This document shows positions 1 to 10,074 of a stretch of 64,000 nucleotides of DNA, in pieces (the first letter of the stretch is position 1; every line of letters begins with the position of its first letter). Made by a program: the position numbers and the translations under genes. The notes under the pieces are model-generated. The model was not told the DNA's origin. It searched no databases and worked only from the letters and a program-made list of their open reading frames with translations. The stretch covers positions 1,054,001 through 1,118,000 of the forward strand of contig CAVOXI010000001.1 in assembly GCA_963700395.1 (NCBI GenBank). The letters run 5' to 3'. This DNA comes from Prado023 sp963700395. Lineage in GTDB: Bacteria > Actinomycetota > Actinomycetes > S36-B12 > CAIYMF01.

Positions 1-612
1 TCCACGCCGAGGATCACCTCGTACCCGTGCTCCCCGGTGTACCCGGTACGGCAGACCACGGCCGGAGTTCCCTCGAACTCGGTGGTCGTGAAGGCCATGT
101 AGGGCAGTTCCTCGCCCCGCACCGAGCAGGCCGAGCGCGAGCATGACGTCGCGGCTGCCGGGGCCCTGGATCGCCAGGATCCCCTCCGCCTCGTGAAGGT
201 CCGTGAGCGTCACGCCCTCGGGTAGGCCGGCGAGCAGGGCGTCGCGGACCGCCGCCGCATTCGCCGCGTTCGGCACGATGCGAACCTCGTCGTCACCGAG
301 GCGGTAGACGATCAGGTCGTCGACGACCCCGCCCCTGTCGGTGCACAGCATCGAGTACTGCGCCTGGCCGGCACCGATCCGGTCGAGGTCGTTGGCGAGG
401 ATCCGGTTCAGGGCCGCTGCCGCACCCGGGCCCGACACCACGAGCTTGCCCATGTGGGACACGTCGAACACCCCGACCGCGCCGCGCACGGCCATGTGCT
501 CCGCGACGACCCCGGTCGGGTACTCGATGGGCATCTCCCAGCCGCCGAAGTCGGCCATCTTGGCCCCGGCAGCGCGGTGGGTCTCGGTCAGGGCAGTGCG
601 GCGCAGAGTCAC
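1..612 (-). CDS. gcvT: Aminomethyltransferase (glycine cleavage T protein), 3' part outside window, one frameshift
   Basis: GcvT transfers the methylene group from aminomethyl-lipoyl H protein to tetrahydrofolate. The GTG start at 612 opens a typical N-terminus (TALTETHRAAGAKMADFGGWEMPIEY, here split as TALTETHRAAG and GGWEMP), followed by FDVSHMGK and ILAIQGPGSRDVM. Around 120-131 the frame breaks: LALGLL is followed in the next frame by RGEELPYMAFT and CRTGYTGEHGYE, both strongly conserved in GcvT. One extra base explains this. The gene runs off the left edge. It is divergent from pepA, with a 139-bp gap between them. Lipoylation genes lie 7 kb to the right. Confidence 0.9.
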   Translation of the reverse strand, partial: MTLRRTALTETHRAAGAKMADFGGWEMPIEYPTGVVAEHMAVRGAVGVFDVSHMGKLVVSGPGAAAALNRILANDLDRIGAGQAQYSMLCTDRGGVVDDLIVYRLGDDEVRIVPNAANAAAVRDALLAGLPEGVTLTDLHEAEGILAIQGPGSRDVMLALGLLGAGRGTALHGLHDHRVRGNSGRGLPYRVHRGARVRGDPRRG

Positions 613-751
613 GCGCCGAAGCCTACGTTGTCCGCGCGCACCAGCACTCGGACAACGAGAGCTGCCCACGCTGGCAACCGCAGGTCTTCGGTGCGCCTGC
701 AGACGACGGCGGCCCATGCGCTGCACGGCGGTCACCCAATACGGTGGGGCC

Positions 752-2232
752 ATGACAACACCGACCCTGCACCTTGGCACGTCCCTTCGGGGCACCGACC
801 TGCTCGTGGTGGGAGTGGCCCAGGGGCCAGGTGGTCCCCTGGTGGCAGCCGCCGCCCTCACCGACGAGCAGCAGGCAGCAGTGACCTCAGCTGCTGCTGC
901 GATCGGCGCGACCGGCAAGGCCGACGAGGTGCTGCGCCTGCCTGGCGAGCCCTACGGCCTGCCCCCGCTCATGTGCACCGGCCTGGGCCCGCAGTCCGAC
1001 ACCTACGACCAGGAGACCCTCCGGCGCGCAGCCGGCGCCGCCCTGCGAGCCGCGGCGTCGAGCGCGGTCACCCTGGCCCTCCCCACGGGCGACGACGCCG
1101 GCCTCGTCGAGGCGGTCGGCGCTCGGGGCCCTCATCGGCGCCTACCGCTACCCGGGGAAGCCCGCCGGGGATGCACCCCGGCCAACTCCGGAGAAGCTGA
1201 CGGTCCTCGTCGGCGCGACCAAGGGGCTGAAGCAGGCCGCCACCCGGGCCCAGGTGATCGGCGAGAGCATCCACCTGACCCGACGCCTGGTCGACACCCC
1301 TCCGGGCGCCCAGCCCCCGGCCGCCCTCGCGGACGAGGCAGTCGCAGCCGTCGAGGGGACGGGGATCGAGGTCGAGGTCCTCGACGAGGAGGCCCTGCGT
1401 GCGCAGGGGTTCGGCGGGATCCTCGCGGTCGGGCAGGGCTCGGCCAACCCGCCACGCCTGGTGCGGCTGTCCTACTCGCCTGCTGGGGCGGGAGCCCATC
1501 TGGCCCTCGTCGGCAAGGGCATCACGTTCGACTCGGGCGGACTGTCGCTCAAGCCGCCCACCGGGATGGTCACGATGAAGTGCGACATGGCCGGGTCTGC
1601 GGCGGTCCTGGCCGCCGTCCGCGCCATCGCCCTGCTCGACATCCCCCTGCGGGTGACGGCCTACCTCGCGATCGCGGAGAACATGCCCAGCGGAGCGGCC
1701 CAACGGCCCGGCGACGTCATCACCGCGTACGGCGGCAAGACGGTCGAGGTGCTCAACACCGACGCCGAGGGGCGACTGGTGATGATGGACGCCCTGGCCC
1801 GGTGCGCCGCCGACGAGCCCGACGCGATCATCGACGTGGCCACCCTCACCGGCGCCCAGGTCGTCGCCCTCGGCTCGCGGATCGCCGGGGTCATGGGCAA
1901 CGACGACGGATGGCGCGACGAGGTGCACGCGGCCGGTGAGTCCGCCGGGGAGCTCTCCTGGCCGATGCCGATCCCGGAGGAGCTGCGCCCCTCCCTGGAC
2001 TCCCCCGTCGCCGACCTCGCCAACATCGGCGAGCGCAACGGCGGCATGATGACCGCCGCCGCGTTCCTGCGCGAGTTCGTGCCCGCGGGCGTGCCGTGGG
2101 CGCACCTGGACATCGCCGGTCCGGCGTTCGTCGATGGGTCGCCGTGGGCCTACAACGGCAAGGGAGCGCACCGGGTACGGCGTTCGGACGCTCGTGGCGG
2201 TCGCGGAGCGGATGGCCGACCAACGGGCCTGA
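752..2232 (+). CDS. pepA: Leucyl aminopeptidase (M17), two apparent frameshifts
   Basis: Cytosolic M17 metallo-aminopeptidase that removes N-terminal residues from peptides. The start is ATG at 752. The M17 signature NTDAEGRL is present near 1757-1780, with the metal-ligand segment GKGITFDSGG near 1513-1542. The N-terminal domain (from MTTPTLHLGTS) is in another frame. The join needs one extra base removed near 1122, where VEAVGA continues as GALIGAYRY. A second extra base near 2164 breaks the conserved end NGKGGTGYG; beyond it the tail VRTLVAVAERMADQRA reaches TGA at 2230-2232. With both corrected the protein is about 492 aa, normal for the family. Without correction the gene appears fused to lpdA. 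Confidence 0.93.
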
Positions 2233-2366
2233 CCGGACTCGCGCCGAGATCGCGGCCCCACGGCCTCCCACCGCCTCCCGCTTCGGGGCAACTGCTGGCA
2301 GGATGTGCGTGCGACCTGCGCACGCGGGCGCGCGCGTCCAGCGTCCTCGATGAGAAAGGTCCCCAC

Positions 2367-3743
2367 GTGGCCGACAACCAGTTCGATGTCGTGATCCTCG
2401 GCGGCGGCAGCGGCGGATACGCCTGCGCCCTGCGGGCATCCCAGCTCGGGCTGTCCGTGGCCCTGATCGAGAAGGACAAGCTGGGCGGCACGTGCCTGCA
2501 CCGCGGCTGCATCCCGACCAAGGCCCTGCTGCACGCCGCTGAGGTCGCCGACACCGCGCGCGAGAGCGAGCAGTTCGGCGTGAGCACCACGCTCAACGGG
2601 ATCGACATCGGCAAGGTCAACTCCTACCGCGATGGCGTCGTCGCCAAGCTCTACAAGGGCCTGCAGGGCCTGGTGAAGAACCGAGCCATCACCTACGTGG
2701 AGGGCACGGGCCGGCTGACCTCGGCCAACACCGTGGAGGTCGACGGCACGGCGTACACGGGCCGCAACGTCGTCCTGGCCACCGGCTCCTACGCACGCAG
2801 CCTTCCCGGCCTGGACATCGGCGGTCGCGTCATGACCAGCGACCAGGCACTCAACCTGGACTACATCCCGGCAAGCGTGATCGTGCTGGGCGGCGGCGTC
2901 ATCGGAGTGGAGTTCGCCTCCGTCTGGAAGTCCTTCGGCGCGGACGTGACCATCATCGAGGCCCTCCCCCGCCTGGTCCCGGCCGAGGACGAGTCGTGCT
3001 CGAAGGCTCTCGAGCGGGCCTTCCGCAAGCGCAAGATCAAGTTCACCACCGGCGTGCGCTTCGCCAGCGTCAGCCAGGACGACAACGGTGTCGTGGCCAC
3101 CCTCGAGGACGGGTCGACGCACTCCGCCGAGCTCATGCTCGTGGCCGTGGGTCGCGGCCCGAACGCCTCGGGGATGGGCTACGAGGAGGTCGGGGTCGCG
3201 ATGGAGCGGGGCTGGGTGCTGGCCGATGAGCGGCTGGCAACCAATGTCCCCGGTGTCTTCGCGGTCGGGGACATCGTTCCCGGGCTCCAGCTGGCGCACC
3301 GCGGATTCCAGCAGGGGATCTTCGTCGCCGAGGAGATCGCCGGGCTCAACCCGCCGGCGATCGACGAGCTCGGCATCCCCCGCGTCACCTACTGCGAGCC
3401 CGAGATCGGCTCGATCGGCCTCACCGAGGCACAGGCCAGGGAGAAGTTCGGCGCCGACGCCGTGGAGACCTACGAGTACAACCTCGGCGGCAACGGCAAG
3501 AGCCAGATCCTGGCCACCACCGGGTTCGTCAAGCTGGTCCGGCGCGTCGACGGGCCGGTGGTCGGGGTCCACATGGTCGGCGCCCGCATCGGTGAGCAGA
3601 TCGGCGAGGCGCAGCTGATCTACAACTGGGAGGCCTACCCCGCGGAGGTCGCCTCCCTGGTCCATGCCCATCCGACCCAGAACGAGGCTCTCGGCGAGGC
3701 GCATCTCGCACTCGCCGGCAAGCCCCTGCACTCACACGCCTGA
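2367..3743 (+). CDS. lpdA: Dihydrolipoyl dehydrogenase (E3)
   Basis: FAD- and NAD-dependent E3 subunit that reoxidises dihydrolipoyl groups of 2-oxoacid dehydrogenase complexes and the glycine cleavage system. The 458-residue protein begins at GTG 2367, which follows a GAGAAAGG ribosome site. Visible motifs are the FAD fold GGGSGGYACA, the redox-active disulfide GGTCLHRGCIPTK, a second Rossmann motif GGGVIGVEFA, AVGDIVPG, and the C-terminal dimer-active-site segment HAHPTQNEALGEA. sucB follows after 34 bp, so the two are likely co-transcribed. The frame is open upstream into pepA only because of the pepA frameshift. Confidence 0.97.
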   Translation: MADNQFDVVILGGGSGGYACALRASQLGLSVALIEKDKLGGTCLHRGCIPTKALLHAAEVADTARESEQFGVSTTLNGIDIGKVNSYRDGVVAKLYKGLQGLVKNRAITYVEGTGRLTSANTVEVDGTAYTGRNVVLATGSYARSLPGLDIGGRVMTSDQALNLDYIPASVIVLGGGVIGVEFASVWKSFGADVTIIEALPRLVPAEDESCSKALERAFRKRKIKFTTGVRFASVSQDDNGVVATLEDGSTHSAELMLVAVGRGPNASGMGYEEVGVAMERGWVLADERLATNVPGVFAVGDIVPGLQLAHRGFQQGIFVAEEIAGLNPPAIDELGIPRVTYCEPEIGSIGLTEAQAREKFGADAVETYEYNLGGNGKSQILATTGFVKLVRRVDGPVVGVHMVGARIGEQIGEAQLIYNWEAYPAEVASLVHAHPTQNEALGEAHLALAGKPLHSHA

Positions 3744-3777
3744 ACACCGACCCACCATTGAACTAGGAGTCACGCAG

Positions 3778-5761
3778 ATGTCGGTCACCGTCACCATGCC
3801 GCAGCTCGGCGAGAGCGTCACCGAAGGCACCGTCACCCGCTGGCTCAAGCAGGTCGGCGAGGAGGTGCGCGAGGACGAGCCCCTCGTGGAGGTCTCGACC
3901 GACAAGGTCGACACCGAGATCCCGGCCCCCGCGTCCGGCGTCCTCCTGTCCATCGCCGCGGGCGAGGACGAGACCATCCCCGTCGGGGCCCCGCTCGGGG
4001 TGATCGGCGCGGCCGGCGAGGCCGCCCCCGGCGCGGAAGCCGCTGCCCCTTCGGCTCCTGAGGCGGCGGCACCACCCGCGCCAGAGGCGCCCGCTGCGGC
4101 ACCCGCGGCACCTGCTCCCGCGCCTGCGCCCGCCGCTCCGGCTCCCGCCCCCGCGCCGGCGGCCGTCTCGGCACCTGCCCCGGTCCCCGCCGTCGCGGCT
4201 CCCCCGGCACGCCCTGCTGTGGCGCCCGCCGCCGCGGCCGCCGCGGCTGCCATGGGGTCCCTGCCCCCGGACCCCAACCCCCCGCGCTCAGGCAGCCACG
4301 CCGTCCCCGGCACCGAGACGCCCGTCGTGCTGCCCGCACTCGGCGAGTCCGTGACGGAGGGCACCGTGACGCGCTGGCTGAAGAAGGTCGGCGACATGGT
4401 GTCGGCCGATGAGCCCCTGCTCGAGGTGTCGACGGACAAGGTCGACACCGAGCTCCCCGCGCCCAGCTCGGGGATGCTCCTGGAGATCCGCGTCCTGGAG
4501 GACGAGACCGCGGAGGTCGGGCAGACGCTGGGCGTCATCGGTACCCCCGCCCCGGCCGGAGCGCCGGCGCCAGAGCCCGCCCCGACACCCGAGCCGGCCG
4601 TGGAGGCAGCACCCGCCCCCGCCGCGTCAGCACCGCCGGCGCCCGCGCCCGCTCCTGAAGCGGTGCCCGAGGCTGCCCCCGTCACTGACGCTCCCACCTC
4701 CGGTGCACACGCCAGCTCCGCGCCGTCGGACCTCTACGTCACGCCCCTGGTCCGCAAGCTCGCGGCCCAGTCCGGGGTGGACCTGGCCACGATCCAGGGA
4801 ACCGGCGTCGGCGGTCGCATCACCAAGCAGGACATCTTCGATGCGAAGAACCGTCCAGCCGGCGCAGCCGCCACCCCAACCCCCGCACCTGCGGCGCAGG
4901 CTGCGGCGCCTGCACCAGTGGCAGCGCCCACCGCTGCGCCCGCAGCCCGACGTGACGCCGGCTGCGGCGCCCGCGGCCCCGGCGCCTGCGGCTCCGGTCC
5001 AGGCGGCTCCCCCCGCTGCGGCTCCCGCCCCCGCCGCTGCCGCCGGCTCGCGGACCGAGAAGATGACCCGCCTGCGCAAGGTGATCGCCGAGCGCATGGT
5101 CGAGTCGCTGCACGTCTCCGCGCAGCTGACGACGGTCGTCGAGGCCGACGTGACCCGTATCGCCTCCCTGCGCGCCAGGCACAAGTCGTCCTTCGAGGCG
5201 CGTGAGGGCGTGAAGCTGTCGTTCATGCCGTTCTTCGCCAAGGCGACCATCGAGGCCCTGAAGGCATTCCCGGTCGTCAACGCCTCCCTGGACCAGGCGG
5301 CGGGCACCGTCACCTTCCACGACGACATCCACCTCGGGATCGCCGTCGACACCGAGCGCGGGCTGCTCGTGCCCGTCGTGCGCGACGCCGACGACCTGAA
5401 CCTCGGTGGGCTGGGCCGGAAGATCGCCGACGTCGCCGAGCGGACGCGCACCAACAAGGTCTCGCCCGACGAGCTGTCCGGCGGGACCTTCACCATCACC
5501 AACACGGGCAGCCGCGGCGCCCTGTTCGACACCCCGATCGTCAACCAGCCGCAGGTGGCGATCCTGGGCCTCGGTGGGATCGTGCGCCGGCCGGTCGTGG
5601 TCGTCGACGAGACCGGTGCGGACTCCATCGCGATCCGCTCGATGGTCTACCTCGCGCTCACCTACGACCACCGGCTGGTGGATGGTGCGGATGCCGCGCG
5701 CTTCCTGACCACGCTGAAGGCGCGGCTGGAGTCCGGCGACTTCGAGGCGGAACTCGGCTGA
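3778..5761 (+). CDS. sucB: 2-oxoglutarate dehydrogenase E2 (dihydrolipoamide succinyltransferase), frameshift in linker
   Basis: E2 core of the 2-oxoglutarate dehydrogenase complex. The start ATG 3778 follows ACTAGGAG. There are two N-terminal lipoyl domains, with lipoyl lysines in DKVDTE at about K43 and K221, separated by Ala/Pro-rich linkers. An E3-binding domain (YVTPLVRKLA...GVGGRITKQDI) follows, then the CoA acyltransferase domain ending with the catalytic YDHRLVDGADAARFL. The frame changes once, in the Ala/Pro linker near 4940-4950; one extra base accounts for it. Total length is about 660 aa after correction, typical for actinobacterial SucB. The stop overlaps the next start (TGATG). 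Confidence 0.94.
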
Positions 5762-6654
5762 TGCGCATTGCGGTGACGGGAGCCTCCGGGCTGATCGGGG
5801 GGGCGCTCGTCCCGCACCTGCGCGCCCAGGGCCACGAGGTGCTGCGGCTGGTGCGACGCCCGTCGGGCAACGCCGACGAGGTCACGTGGGACCCGATGGG
5901 CGGCACTGTCGACGTGCGCCGCCTGGCGGGCGTGGACGCCGTGGTCCACCTCGCCGGAGCGGGCGTCGGCGATCACCGGTGGACGGATGAGTACAAGGCG
6001 ACCATCCGGGAGTCGCGCGCCGTGGGCACGACCACCCTGGCCACAGCCCTCGCGTCGATGGACCAACCCCCCTCGGTGCTGGTCTCGGGCTCGGCCATCG
6101 GGTTCTACGGCGACACCGGCGACACCGAGGTGGACGAGAGCGCACCCGCGGGCTCCGGCTTCCTCGCGGACGTGGTCGTGGCGTGGGAGGCTGCCGCGCA
6201 ACCCGCAAAGGACGCGGGCATCCGGGTCGTGCACCCGCGCTCCGGGCTGGTCGTGTCCGGCCGGGGCGGGGCGTGGGCGAAGCTGTGGCCGATCGTCAGG
6301 TTGGGCGTCGGTGGCAGGTTCGGCACGGGCCGACAGTGGTGGTCCTTCATCTCGTTGCGCGACGAGCTGGCCGCATTGACCCACCTGGTGGACAGCGACC
6401 TCCAGGGGCCGGTGAACCTGACCGCCCCCAACCCGGTGACCAACGCCGAGATGACCAGGGCGATGGGCGAGCTGCTGCATCGGCCGACCGTCCTGCCGGT
6501 CCCCGCCAAGGCCCTGCAGCTCGTGCTCGGCGAGTTCTCCTCCGAGATCCTCGGGAGCGTGCGGGTCCGGCCCACCCGCCTCCTCGAGTCGGGCTTCGAG
6601 TTCCAGGACCCGACCATCGAGCGGGCCCTGGCCGAGGCCTGGTCGACGCGCTGA
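5761..6654 (+). CDS. TIGR01777-family NAD(P)-dependent epimerase
   Basis: A 297-residue protein of the extended short-chain dehydrogenase superfamily (YfcH/TIGR01777). The Rossmann motif GASGLIGGALVPHL is at the N-terminus, followed by VVHLAGAGVGDHRWTDEYK and LVSGSAIGFYG, which are hallmark segments of the family. The C-terminus holds the DUF1731-like stretch with LQLVLGEFSSEILGSVRVRP. The start codon overlaps the sucB stop, so translation is probably coupled and the gene is in the lpdA-sucB operon. This gene commonly follows sucB in actinobacteria. Its substrate is unknown. Confidence 0.92.
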   Translation: MRIAVTGASGLIGGALVPHLRAQGHEVLRLVRRPSGNADEVTWDPMGGTVDVRRLAGVDAVVHLAGAGVGDHRWTDEYKATIRESRAVGTTTLATALASMDQPPSVLVSGSAIGFYGDTGDTEVDESAPAGSGFLADVVVAWEAAAQPAKDAGIRVVHPRSGLVVSGRGGAWAKLWPIVRLGVGGRFGTGRQWWSFISLRDELAALTHLVDSDLQGPVNLTAPNPVTNAEMTRAMGELLHRPTVLPVPAKALQLVLGEFSSEILGSVRVRPTRLLESGFEFQDPTIERALAEAWSTR

Positions 6655-6657
6655 CGC

Positions 6658-7664
6658 TCACGGTGATCCCGGCTCCGGAGACGCAGTGGCGTCGGCAGCT
6701 GGGGACGCGTGGGCACCTCCACCGCCGTCCGTGGCCCCCGGGGCCGCGAGCGCGACCACGTCCTTCACGCGCCACGCCGGCCCAGTCACAGCAGGCGCGC
6801 TCCCGCGACACGGTGACCTCCCAGCGCGTGGGTCCCGCTGCCCCCACCTCCTGGACGACCGTGCCGCTGGAGTCGACCAGGGAGTAGCCGGTGCGCTGGT
6901 CGACGATCTGGATCCGTGCGTGCGCCCCAGCCTCGTCCACCCGCTCGATGGCGAGGACCCGCGAGGTGAGCCCGTCCGGGCGCAATCCCCGCCCCGACAG
7001 GTCCCGGAGCAGTGCGGCGTCAGCCTCCCACGCCGGTGATCCGCGCTCGGCGTAGGTCGGCAGCAGACGCGGGGTCCACCGCCGTGAGCGCGCGGATGCG
7101 ATTGGCGTCGAGCTCAGCCATGACCGTCCACCAGTCCGGCTCCGCTCCCCCGGCGTCCACCGCGGACGACGAGGCGTCCGGGGTCGGTGTCGGGACTGCG
7201 GCCCCCGGGATCGCGGTCGAGGCCGTGTCCTCCGGCGTCAACGCATCGTCCTCAGGAGAGGCCACCGGATCCGCCGCGACCGCACTCGCCGCGGGACGCT
7301 CCGCGCCCCAGCCCGCCGCCCCCTCACTGCTGCCCCCATCGGCCCCTGCCGCTCGCGCAACGCCGAGGACTGCGCCCAGGGCCAGCACCGCAAGGCCCAT
7401 CGCCCGCCACGGGAGGACCACTCCCCGCCGCCGCTGCCCCCGCGGCTGCCCGCCTCCCCGCCGGCGACCCCCGGGCGAGCGGCCTCTCGCCCCGTCAGTG
7501 CTGCCGTCCCCTTCGCGCAGCATCGGCCCTTCCCCCGCCGACTGCGCCCCCTCGGGCTCGCGCCAGGCCCCCACACCACGCGCGGTGAGCCCCAGCGAGG
7601 CCGGAGCCCCCTCACGCTGGGACACCCCCGGGATGCTGCTCCGCCAGGCGCCCTGATCTCCCAT
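6658..7664 (-). CDS. Membrane-anchored protein of unknown function, two frameshifts
   Basis: No enzyme family is recognised. From ATG 7664 a basic Gly/Arg-rich cytoplasmic segment of about 85 residues precedes a single membrane segment (AMGLAVLALGAVLGVARAAG). A Ser/Pro/Ala-rich spacer follows, then a globular extracellular domain beginning DWWTVMAELDANRIRALTAVDP. One extra C in a GGGG/CCCC run near 7072-7075 interrupts the domain; across it the reading becomes RLLPTYAERGSPAWEADAALL. A second extra base near 6800 separates TVSRER from PAVTGPAWRVKDVVAL. The corrected product is about 335 aa. Similar exported domains occur in many actinobacteria. It is divergent from lipB. Confidence 0.7.
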
Positions 7665-7763
7665 CCCCCCGTCCACGTCCGCACCCTCCCCCGGGTCCCC
7701 GGATCCAGCAAGCCCCCGTCCACAGGCAGCGTGCATGCGCTGATCTCGGGATAGCGTGAGCGA

Positions 7764-8393
7764 GTGACGATCGACGTGGTCAACGCGGACGCGCCAGTGC
7801 CGTACCAGGAGGCCTGGGACCAGCAGCGCACGTGGCACGAGCAGGTCGTCGAGGGCACCAGGCCCGACCTCGTCTGGCTCCTCGAGCACCCGCCGGTCTA
7901 CACCGCAGGACGGCGAACCGAGCCACTGGATCGACCGCTGGACGGCACGCCCGTCATCGACGTCGACCGCGGGGGCCGGATCACCTGGCACGGTCCTGGC
8001 CAGCTCGTTGGATACCCGATCGTCCGGCTGCCCGATCCGATCGACGTCGTTGCCCACGTGCGTCGGATGGAGGCGCTGCTGATCGACGTGTGCGCCGCAC
8101 TCGGTGTCACAGCCGGCCGGGTCCAGGGCCGGTCCGGGGTGTGGATCGCCGCCGACGACCGCGGCACCGACCGGAAGGTCGCCGCGATCGGCGTGCGCGT
8201 CTCCCGGGGCGTGACGATGCATGGCTTCGCGCTCAACTGCGACCCCGACCTGAGCTGGTACGACCGCATCGTCCCCTGCGGGATCCGCGATGCGTCGGTC
8301 ACCTCGCTGTCCGCCGAGCTGGGCCGCGACGTCACGGTCGGGGAGGCACGGCAGCTGGTGGTCGACCGCGCCGAGGCCCTGCTCGGACACTGA
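7764..8393 (+). CDS. lipB: Octanoyl-ACP:protein N-octanoyltransferase
   Basis: LipB moves octanoate from acyl carrier protein to lipoyl domains, the first step of lipoate assembly. It is 209 aa from GTG 7764. Family motifs are visible: LLEHPPVYTAGRR, GGRITWHGPGQLVGYPI, the RKVAAIGV segment with the catalytic lysine, and CGI in VPCGIRDASVTS, which carries the catalytic cysteine. lipA follows after 41 bp. The clustering with gcvT, sucB and lpdA supplies all partners that need or handle lipoate. Confidence 0.97.
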   Translation: MTIDVVNADAPVPYQEAWDQQRTWHEQVVEGTRPDLVWLLEHPPVYTAGRRTEPLDRPLDGTPVIDVDRGGRITWHGPGQLVGYPIVRLPDPIDVVAHVRRMEALLIDVCAALGVTAGRVQGRSGVWIAADDRGTDRKVAAIGVRVSRGVTMHGFALNCDPDLSWYDRIVPCGIRDASVTSLSAELGRDVTVGEARQLVVDRAEALLGH

Positions 8394-8434
8394 CCCCCGG
8401 CGCCTGTGGCCCGCGACGCGTAGGCTCTGGGACT

Positions 8435-9365
8435 GTGACTGCTGCACCTGACGGCCGACGTCTGCTGCGCATCGAGGCGCGCAACACCGAGGTCCCCATC
8501 GAGCGCAAGCCCGAGTGGATCAAGACCCGGGCACGCACCGGGCCTGAGTTCATGGCGATGCGCGAGCGCGTCGCGGGCGCCGGCCTGCACACCGTGTGCC
8601 AGGAGGCGGCGTGCCCCAACATCTACGAGTGCTGGGAGGACCGGGAGGCGACCTTCCTCATCGGCGGCGCCCAGTGCACCCGGCGCTGCGACTTCTGCCA
8701 GATCGACACCGGGAAGCCCGAACCCCTGGATCGCGACGAGCCGCGCCGGGTCGCGGAGTCGGTGGCCACGATGGGGCTGCGCTACGCCACCGTGACGGGT
8801 GTGGCCCGCGACGACCTGCCCGACGAGGGTGCGTGGCTGTACGCCGAGACCGTGCGAGCGATCCACGAGCGCAATCCCGGGTGCGGCGTGGAGGTGCTCA
8901 TCCCCGACTTCTCCGGCGAACCCGGCGCTGCTGGCCGAGGTGTTCGCCGCCGCGCCCGAGGTGCTGGCCCACAACCTGGAGACGGTGCCCCGGATCTTCA
9001 AGCGGATCCGCCCGGCGTTCCGCTACGAGCGCTCCCTGGACGTGATCACCCAGGCGCGCACCGCCGGGCTGGTCACCAAGTCGAACCTCATCCTGGGAAT
9101 GGGTGAGGAGATCCCGGAGGTGCACGAGGCACTGGCCGACCTGCGCGCCGCCGGCTGCGACCTCATCACGATCACCCAGTACCTGCGCCCGACCCCGCGG
9201 CACCATCCGGTGGAGCGCTGGGTCCGTCCCGAGGAGTTCGTCGAGCTTGCTGCGGTCGCCCGCGAGCTCGGCTTCCTGGGGGTCATGAGCGGTCCGCTGG
9301 TCCGCTCGTCGTACCGGGCCGGGAGACTGCACTCGCAGGCGATCGCCGCACGGACAGCCGGGTAG
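8435..9365 (+). CDS. lipA: Lipoyl synthase, one frameshift
   Basis: Radical-SAM enzyme that inserts two sulfurs into the octanoyl chain. The start is GTG 8435. The auxiliary cluster motif CQEAACPNIYEC and the radical-SAM motif CTRRCDFC are intact. Near 8918 one extra G (GGCGAACCC instead of GGCAACCC) shifts the frame; after it the conserved NPALLAEVFAAAPEVLAHNLETV continues (shown here as NPALLAEV and LAHNLETV). The end has GPLVRSSYRAG, also conserved. The corrected length is about 309 aa, slightly short of some homologues but within range. It is the second gene after lipB. Confidence 0.94.
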
Positions 9366-9374
9366 AATCCGCCC

Positions 9375-10046
9375 ATGTCGAAGATGGGCGATCGCGTACG
9401 GGTGATCCGTGACAACTACCGGATGGCCAAGGACAACGACCCGAAGCTCGGGTGGATCCTGCTGGGCATCCTCGCCCTGGGCATCGCGATCACCGTGGGT
9501 CTCATCGCCGCGTTCGGGAACCCGTGGACGTGGTCCATCGTCGGCTCGTCGGCCACCATCGTGATCCTGTCGCTCGTCTTCAGCCGCAGGGCGATGAACT
9601 CGGCGTACCGGTCCATCGAGGGCCAACCCGGGGCTGCCGTGGCAGTGGTGCAGAACATGGCCAAGGTCGGCTGGACCATCACCCCCGCCGTCGCGGCCAA
9701 CAAGAGCCAGGACCTCGTGCACCGCGCCATCGGCAGGCCCGGCATCGTGCTCATCGGGGAGGGCACCAGCCCTGCGCTGCCCGGGCTCATGGCCACCGAG
9801 CGCAAGCGCACAGCGCGGTTCGTGTCCGAGGCGCCGATCGCAGAGCTGACGATCGGGTCCGGGGAGGGCCAGGTCGCGATCGCCAAGCTCGACAAGCACC
9901 TGCGCAAGATGCCCAAGGTGCTCGCCCCCGGCGAGGTCACGACCCTGCGCAAGCGCCTCGACGCCCTGGCCAGCACCCCGGTCCCGATCCCCAAGGGCCC
10001 GATGCCCAAGAGCGGCCGGGTTCCCCGCGGCGGAAAGCTCCGCTGA
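9375..10046 (+). CDS. DUF4191 integral membrane protein
   Basis: 223 aa from ATG 9375, ten bases after the lipA stop. Two adjacent membrane helices near residues 25-70 (ILLGILALGIAITVGLIAAF and WSIVGSSATIVILSLVF) are followed by a soluble domain with SAYRSIEGQPGAA and a Lys/Arg-rich C-terminal tail (KSGRVPRGGKLR). This is the DUF4191 family, which sits next to lipA in many actinobacteria. Its function is unknown. A role tied to lipoate or the envelope is only suggested by position. Confidence 0.92.
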   Translation: MSKMGDRVRVIRDNYRMAKDNDPKLGWILLGILALGIAITVGLIAAFGNPWTWSIVGSSATIVILSLVFSRRAMNSAYRSIEGQPGAAVAVVQNMAKVGWTITPAVAANKSQDLVHRAIGRPGIVLIGEGTSPALPGLMATERKRTARFVSEAPIAELTIGSGEGQVAIAKLDKHLRKMPKVLAPGEVTTLRKRLDALASTPVPIPKGPMPKSGRVPRGGKLR

Positions 10047-10074
10047 CCGCACGCTGCCCGCGCGCCGCCCTCGT

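Noticed and set aside
1068..3731. An 887-codon open frame on the minus strand opposite pepA and lpdA
   Set aside because: High G+C removes stops in antisense frames. The plus strand encodes clear pepA and lpdA motifs, and the antisense product has no family pattern.
1254..3743. Apparent fusion of pepA and lpdA in one frame
   Set aside because: Caused by an extra base near 2164. Both genes have their own stop or start when that base is removed, and lpdA has its own ribosome site.
8898..10074. Continuation of the GlxA-type frame across DUF4191 and the end of lipA
   Set aside because: Family homology ends near 10150 and the rest is antisense to well-supported genes. A one-base error near 10137 explains the missing stop.
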